DNA of 63,170 nt from WTJD01 sp964225175. Lineage in GTDB: Bacteria > Pseudomonadota > Gammaproteobacteria > Xanthomonadales > SZUA-36. Positions 59,090-63,170 of this stretch are shown here, in pieces (position 1 is the first letter of the stretch; each line of letters starts with the position of its first letter). Made by a program: the position numbers and the translations under genes. The notes under the pieces are model-generated. The model saw nothing but the letters and a program-made list of their open reading frames with translations, did not search any database and was not told where the DNA came from. The DNA lies in the NCBI GenBank assembly GCA_964225175.1, contig CAXQNK010000073.1:1-63170 (forward strand), given 5' to 3'.

Positions 59090-60955
59090 TCCCGATGCCG
59101 GCGCTGAGGCCTGTTCGTCGAGTTGTCGTTCGAGCCACAAAATGGCCAGGGTGAGCAACAGCAGAAGCCACAGTGCCGTGGGTGAGACGCGGGATTCACT
59201 TCCGCTTGAAAAAGCGGGTCGGATGGACGCGCCAGCCCGCGCCGCGGTGGCGCGAGCACGCAGCCAGGACCGGGCACCTTGCCACTCATCGGGTCGAAGA
59301 ATATAGCGCCATTGCTGATCGATCAGCCGATCAGAATTGGTCTCGCGAAGTTCCAGCAATTGCCAGCCGGCATGATCGGCCCAATGGGCAGCGCATTGCA
59401 CCTGCCCGTACAGGGTGCTGTCGACGGCTAGACCGAGCGTGACCGGTTCAGCGTCGGCGGGTGATTGCCAGGTCACATCATCGGCAGCTTCACCGGTTGC
59501 ACATACCAGTTGTCTTGAATCGAGCATGGGCAATTCGCGATGGTCCGGCGCCAATAGTCGTGCGCTGGTGTCCGTTCGGGCAAGCATTGCGATCAGATGA
59601 GCCCAATATCCGGACCAGCTGTGGATATCGCCCGTGGTCACCCAGCGATAACGGCCTTCCAGGGTGCTGAGCCCGAGCCGCCCCTGTCCCGAGGGAACCC
59701 ATGCGTCCAGGGTCTGGCCCGAATTCGACCAGCTCAGCGCGTGGTAGTCACCCGGCGCCAGCCGCCACGTGGGTTGAGGCAGTGGGCGCTCGGGAATGCC
59801 GCCGGGCCACAGCGGCCAGGTCATGGCCTGCGCGGAGACTGGATCGGTCGGCCACTCGGTGATGTGCAAGGCCGTGGGCCATCGCAGCTCGGTCTGCTGC
59901 TGGGCTTCGACGAGTGTGGCATCGGCGAGCAGCAGAAGGCCCATGCCTTCGTCAATTGCCTGTAGCAGCCAGTCGCGCTCCTGTTCAGCGAGTTCGATCC
60001 ACGCCTGTCCGTCAAGCACGGCCAGATCGGTTCCAGCCAGGAGTCCGGGGCTCATTTGCATGGAGACATCCGGATCGAGGTTCATACCCCGGCTGAGCGT
60101 GCGCCCAGAGGTCAGCCGTACAAGGCTCACCACGGTATTGCCACGATCGCCAACCCAGTTCGCCAGCCGTCGTAATTCAAAGGAGGGCGCAGATTGCAGT
60201 AATAGCAGCTGCAGGGGGTCCCCCGAGCGGACGTCAACGCTGACCGGGTCGTCGCTGAGCAATGTATCCCCATGGCTCAAGCGCAGCCGATAGAGCAGGG
60301 GCCCCGTGCTCCTCGGAACTGCGCGCAGTGAGAAATCCAAACCGGACCTCACCCGGATGCGGTCCACCACGACCCCGCCAGGGTCAAGCAACTCCAGCTG
60401 CAGGTCGCCTACAGATTCCTCCGTCACAAGGCTTGCGGCGACGATCAGGCTCTCACCCAGGGTGATGACGCGAGGCCACTGTGGCGCGACAATTCGTGTG
60501 CCGGCAGGAGCGGTGAAACTGATTTCCAGCTCATCGGGCAGTTGCTGCCAATCCGACTGGGACAGTCCGTGCCCGGTGACTTGCAAGCGCTTGAGCTGCG
60601 GCTCTCGCAGCACCAGCTGCCCCGGCGCAATAATCGCCTGGCCCTGCCCAGAAGGGGGCACAGCCCCTGCTCGCAGGCTGTAGACCGAACCGGACGAAGA
60701 ATCTGCTTTCGGCCCGATCATTCCATCGGTCTGAAGAATTGCGCTCTCGGTCGAGCGCGTGGCCTTGTGCCCGGACAACAGCAGGACGAGGATGAAAAAT
60801 GCCGCCACGTTCAGTCCGGCCACCAGGCCCCAGCGAAGCCGCTGACGGTTTGCGAGGCGCTGCCATACCCGCCACTCGATCCAGAGCAACGAGAGTGCGA
60901 GCAGGGTGATGACCCATGGAGAAAAACTTTCCGACAGCGATAAGCCGAAGCTCAT
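59087..60955 (-). CDS. BatA-like membrane protein with large periplasmic domain
   Basis: The 622-residue protein has two N-terminal helices (SPWVITLLALSLLWIEW and LRWGLVAGLNVAAFFILVLLLSG), a long periplasmic middle and a C-terminal helix (LWLLLLLTLAILWLERQL). This is the layout of BatA/aerotolerance-type or GATase-like membrane proteins. The middle contains a Rossmann-like stretch (LQLLLLQSAPSFELRRLANWVGDRGNTVVSLVRL to MGLLLLADATLVE) resembling a glutamine-amidotransferase-like domain; no VWA MIDAS motif is seen. Its ATG overlaps the stop of the DUF4175-like gene, so the two probably work together at the membrane, often alongside MoxR/DUF58 genes that would lie outside the window. Confidence 0.7.
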   Translation of the reverse strand: MSFGLSLSESFSPWVITLLALSLLWIEWRVWQRLANRQRLRWGLVAGLNVAAFFILVLLLSGHKATRSTESAILQTDGMIGPKADSSSGSVYSLRAGAVPPSGQGQAIIAPGQLVLREPQLKRLQVTGHGLSQSDWQQLPDELEISFTAPAGTRIVAPQWPRVITLGESLIVAASLVTEESVGDLQLELLDPGGVVVDRIRVRSGLDFSLRAVPRSTGPLLYRLRLSHGDTLLSDDPVSVDVRSGDPLQLLLLQSAPSFELRRLANWVGDRGNTVVSLVRLTSGRTLSRGMNLDPDVSMQMSPGLLAGTDLAVLDGQAWIELAEQERDWLLQAIDEGMGLLLLADATLVEAQQQTELRWPTALHITEWPTDPVSAQAMTWPLWPGGIPERPLPQPTWRLAPGDYHALSWSNSGQTLDAWVPSGQGRLGLSTLEGRYRWVTTGDIHSWSGYWAHLIAMLARTDTSARLLAPDHRELPMLDSRQLVCATGEAADDVTWQSPADAEPVTLGLAVDSTLYGQVQCAAHWADHAGWQLLELRETNSDRLIDQQWRYILRPDEWQGARSWLRARATAARAGASIRPAFSSGSESRVSPTALWLLLLLTLAILWLERQLDEQASAPASG

Positions 60956-63170
60956 GGATTGGCTCCGGGTCCTGTGTCCGGGTCGCCCGGTGTGGCCGCC
61001 TGCGGTGCAACCACTGGTTGGCCCGGGCTGCGGTAGGCGTTACGGCGCGGTTCCGCCTCGAGGGGCGGTAATTCTTGCCAGGTGGCCTGCTGAATCCGCG
61101 CAAGGCAGCCCTCGCAGTCCGCCGGCAGGGCGGTCAGCGTGATGGTCTGTTCCAGGAGCGCTGCAACCTGAATGAGTTCAGGGCGCTGTTGGGACTGCAC
61201 CACGAAGAATTGGCGGGCCATGCGCAATGTGCTGAGGTCTGATGCATCCAGCTGACGCCCGGTAGCCAGCTTTTGAAGCACGTTGTTCAGCGTGACCAGT
61301 GATGCCGTGTCGCTTTGAGTGGTCGGGGCGCTCAGCAGGCGGCTGCGACTGCGCACTTCGTCCAGTCTGCCACTGAGGCGGCGGTCCTCCGACACCGGCG
61401 GGGGCTCAAAACCGAGGCGCTGGGTGTAAATCCGATCTGCCTGGCGGGCGAGATTGAGGGCATCCAGTGCGCGATATTCGAACGGCAGGGCGCGTCTCGG
61501 GTCCGACATCAGCAGGAAGCGCTCGGCCTGCCACATGTGGCTGATCGCCTGTTTCATGAGTGCCGCAGCGCTGTTGGCGGTCACCGGACCCTGATCCGCG
61601 CTGCCATGATCATGCCCGAACTGTGCGATCAACCGGCTCGCTGGATCGGAGGCGGCAGCTCCTGGCGCCTCATCGGTCTCGTGGCTATGTCCGGGCCGGG
61701 CCGGATTGGCCTCTTCTTCGGCGGGGTTGTCCTGATCGGTTTCATGGCCGTGTGCATCCTCGCCTGCCGCCACGAGGGCCTCGTCAAATTCATCCCCAAG
61801 ATACTGCCCATAACGCTGCTTTAACGCTTGTTGCGCCTGGCGAGTTCCCGCGATTCAGCGTCGATGCGCGCGGTCTCGAGCTGGTCGAGTCGAGCGATCA
61901 ACTGCTCGGTTTCAATGATGATCTGGCGCTGGCTTCTGAAGTACTCCGGGAGCACGTCCATGGCCAGGCCCGAGGCGGCAGCCGGTGCAGTCGCATTGTC
62001 GAGCCAGCGGATCACAACCGTGTCGGAACGGGCCGTGTTGGCCTTAGGAGCGCGCGCATCCTGCGCCACGCTGAAAAAGTAGATTTCATCCCCCGGCTTC
62101 ATGCCGAGAGACGGCAGGTCCCATCGACGGGTATAAACGATTTCCCCGGAGCGGTCCTGGTGGCGATCAAAGGCGTAGCGCATATCGCGAAACTTGACGC
62201 CTTCGCCCAGCCCGGAGGCGAGGGACGCGCGAATTTCGACTGATTCAAGGCCATGGTCGTCCGTGATGCCCACGCGGTATTCGATCACCGGCGGTGCGTC
62301 TCCCCGAAACTCGATGGTCCGCTCGCTCGGCGCCAGGACACGCAGTCGCGGTGAGCGATCACGTTCAACGCTGAGCGTGTGTACAGCACCCGGTGCCTGG
62401 TCGCCGTCCTCCGTGGGCGCCAGGATACGGTACAGCGAGGTCTGGAAAACAGTCTGGCTGATTTTCGCCGTTGATGTCCCTGTGAAGCGCACCGGGGTCT
62501 TATCATTGATCTGCAGTAGCAGGTCGTCCGGGGCGGCATGTTCCACAACCCAGGTCACTTCGCTGCCCTCCGGAACCTTGATGTCCCATTGGGTGGATTC
62601 GAAGGGCGGCTGACGGGTGTAGGCCGGCGGCACGATGCGAATGACAGTTAATTTCAGCTGCTGCCCGTCGGGGCTGCCTGGGAGTGCTATCCCTGGCATG
62701 GATCGCTTCTCGCCCAGCCCCTCGATGTGCCCTTGGCCGGACAGGATTGCCCAGGCTCCGAAGCCAATGGCGACCAATGCGCCCAGGGGATTGAATCGAG
62801 GCAGCCAGCGTTCGGTCTGCGCCATGGCGTTTGGCCAGGCGGTTCGTGTCCGTTCTGCCTGCAGGCGCTGCATTGCGCTCGCGGGGTCCTGGTGCATGAG
62901 CAGCCCGGCGCTTTCCTCGAGTTCCCCGAGCGCCCGATTAAGGTGGCGGGCGATTGCTTCGGCCGTCAAACGTCGCTGCTGCAGGTAACTCCTGGCCAGG
63001 ACGACAAGCGCACCCGCGATGAGGACCAGGTTGCTCGCAGTTCGGGGCAGACCCAGAAGTGAAAGAAATCCCGTCACCAGCAGCACGGCGCCGGCACCAT
63101 TCATCAAGCTGCGCATCAACAGCCGCATACGCAAACGACGCGACACGCGCGTTGGCCGGGGTGAGAGCAC
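60952..63170 (-). pseudogene. DUF4175-like membrane protein, frameshifted and running off the right edge
   Basis: The upstream part (63170 to 61821) has two N-terminal helices, ELEESAGLLMHQDP, and periplasmic modules of the DUF4175 type (VIRIVPPAYTRQPP, FRGDAPPVIEYRVGITDDHGLESVEI, PGDEIYFFSVAQDARAP). It ends ELARRNKR and a stop. In another frame the sequence continues at once as QALKQRYGQYLGDEFDEALV, His/Glu-rich linker, then ALMKQAISHMWQAERFLLMSDPRRALPFEYRALDALNLARQADRIY to 60952. Adding one C in the AACAAG at about 61827-61832 would restore RRNQALKQRYGQYLGDE. So the gene is one protein split by a 1-bp deletion, real or an assembly error. Confidence 0.8.

Noticed and set aside
1..63170. CRISPR arrays, prophage or integrative elements
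   Set aside because: No regularly spaced repeats, integrase, phage structural genes, tRNA-associated att sites or transposases were found; composition looks even apart from a few AT-rich promoter regions.

Overview
The window reads as a chromosomal segment of a Gram-negative bacterium, most likely a free-living and probably marine gammaproteobacterium. GC content is high and coding density is high. There are many secreted and outer-membrane proteins, a TRAP transporter, a sulfatase, a gammaproteobacterial-type AddAB-like helicase/nuclease pair and YhhQ. I see no rRNA, tRNA, CRISPR array, integrase, transposase or prophage gene. The taxonomic guess rests on protein resemblance remembered from families, not on a search.

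Layout. 1-5.6 kb: the 5' end of an arylsulfatase, a gene-poor stretch with two hairpins, a gamma-glutamyltransferase-like enzyme, and a minus-strand trio (class II aldolase, DmdA/GcvT-like folate enzyme, ABM-domain protein). 5.9-10 kb: VanX-like dipeptidase, small membrane proteins, YhhQ, a Cys-rich SGNH esterase and an FKBP. 10-15.8 kb: a five-gene minus-strand metal operon (YcnI-like, CopC-CopD fusion, two DUF3526-type permeases, ABC ATPase). Divergent from it, across an intergenic region holding a 22-bp imperfect palindrome, runs a nine-gene plus-strand operon (15.9-26.3 kb). It encodes a porin fused to a barrel-less amidohydrolase shell, a Tat-exported molybdenum hydroxylase large subunit, an SDR, a complete TRAP transporter and three secreted FGE/SUMF1-like proteins. 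Most of its genes overlap by a few bases, so it looks like one uptake-and-oxidation pathway for an unknown substrate.

26-43 kb holds housekeeping and accessory genes: SnoaL-like, hotdog and transglutaminase-like proteins, a 1014-residue secreted metalloprotease with Fn3 domains, MetY, GFA-like protein, ferrochelatase, D-aminoacylase, BASS transporter, phosphodiesterase-like enzyme and a CDF/HlyD pair. Two of the most interesting elements are RNA. A SAM-II riboswitch lies on the minus strand ahead of metY (about 33.23-33.29 kb), and a second one lies on the plus strand (about 43.29-43.34 kb) ahead of an uncharacterised 104-residue protein. Both start at the predicted transcription start of an extended -10 promoter and are followed by an intrinsic terminator. 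In the second, the antiterminator and terminator pairings are visibly mutually exclusive.

43.9-63 kb: AddB-like and AddA-like proteins, an NTF2-fold secreted protein, a glycosyltransferase, two tandem alpha/beta hydrolases with His at the nucleophile-elbow position, a secreted methyltransferase, an MHS transporter, a GNAT, a reductive-dehalogenase-like double [4Fe-4S] protein, a TPR sulfotransferase and a BatA-like/DUF4175-like membrane pair that runs off the right edge.

Three reading frames are broken by single lesions: an HlyD-type protein by a frameshift near 42158, a Cas4/RecB-type nuclease by an in-frame TGA at 42553, and the DUF4175-like protein by a frameshift near 61830. These may be real mutations or assembly errors; the sequence alone cannot decide.
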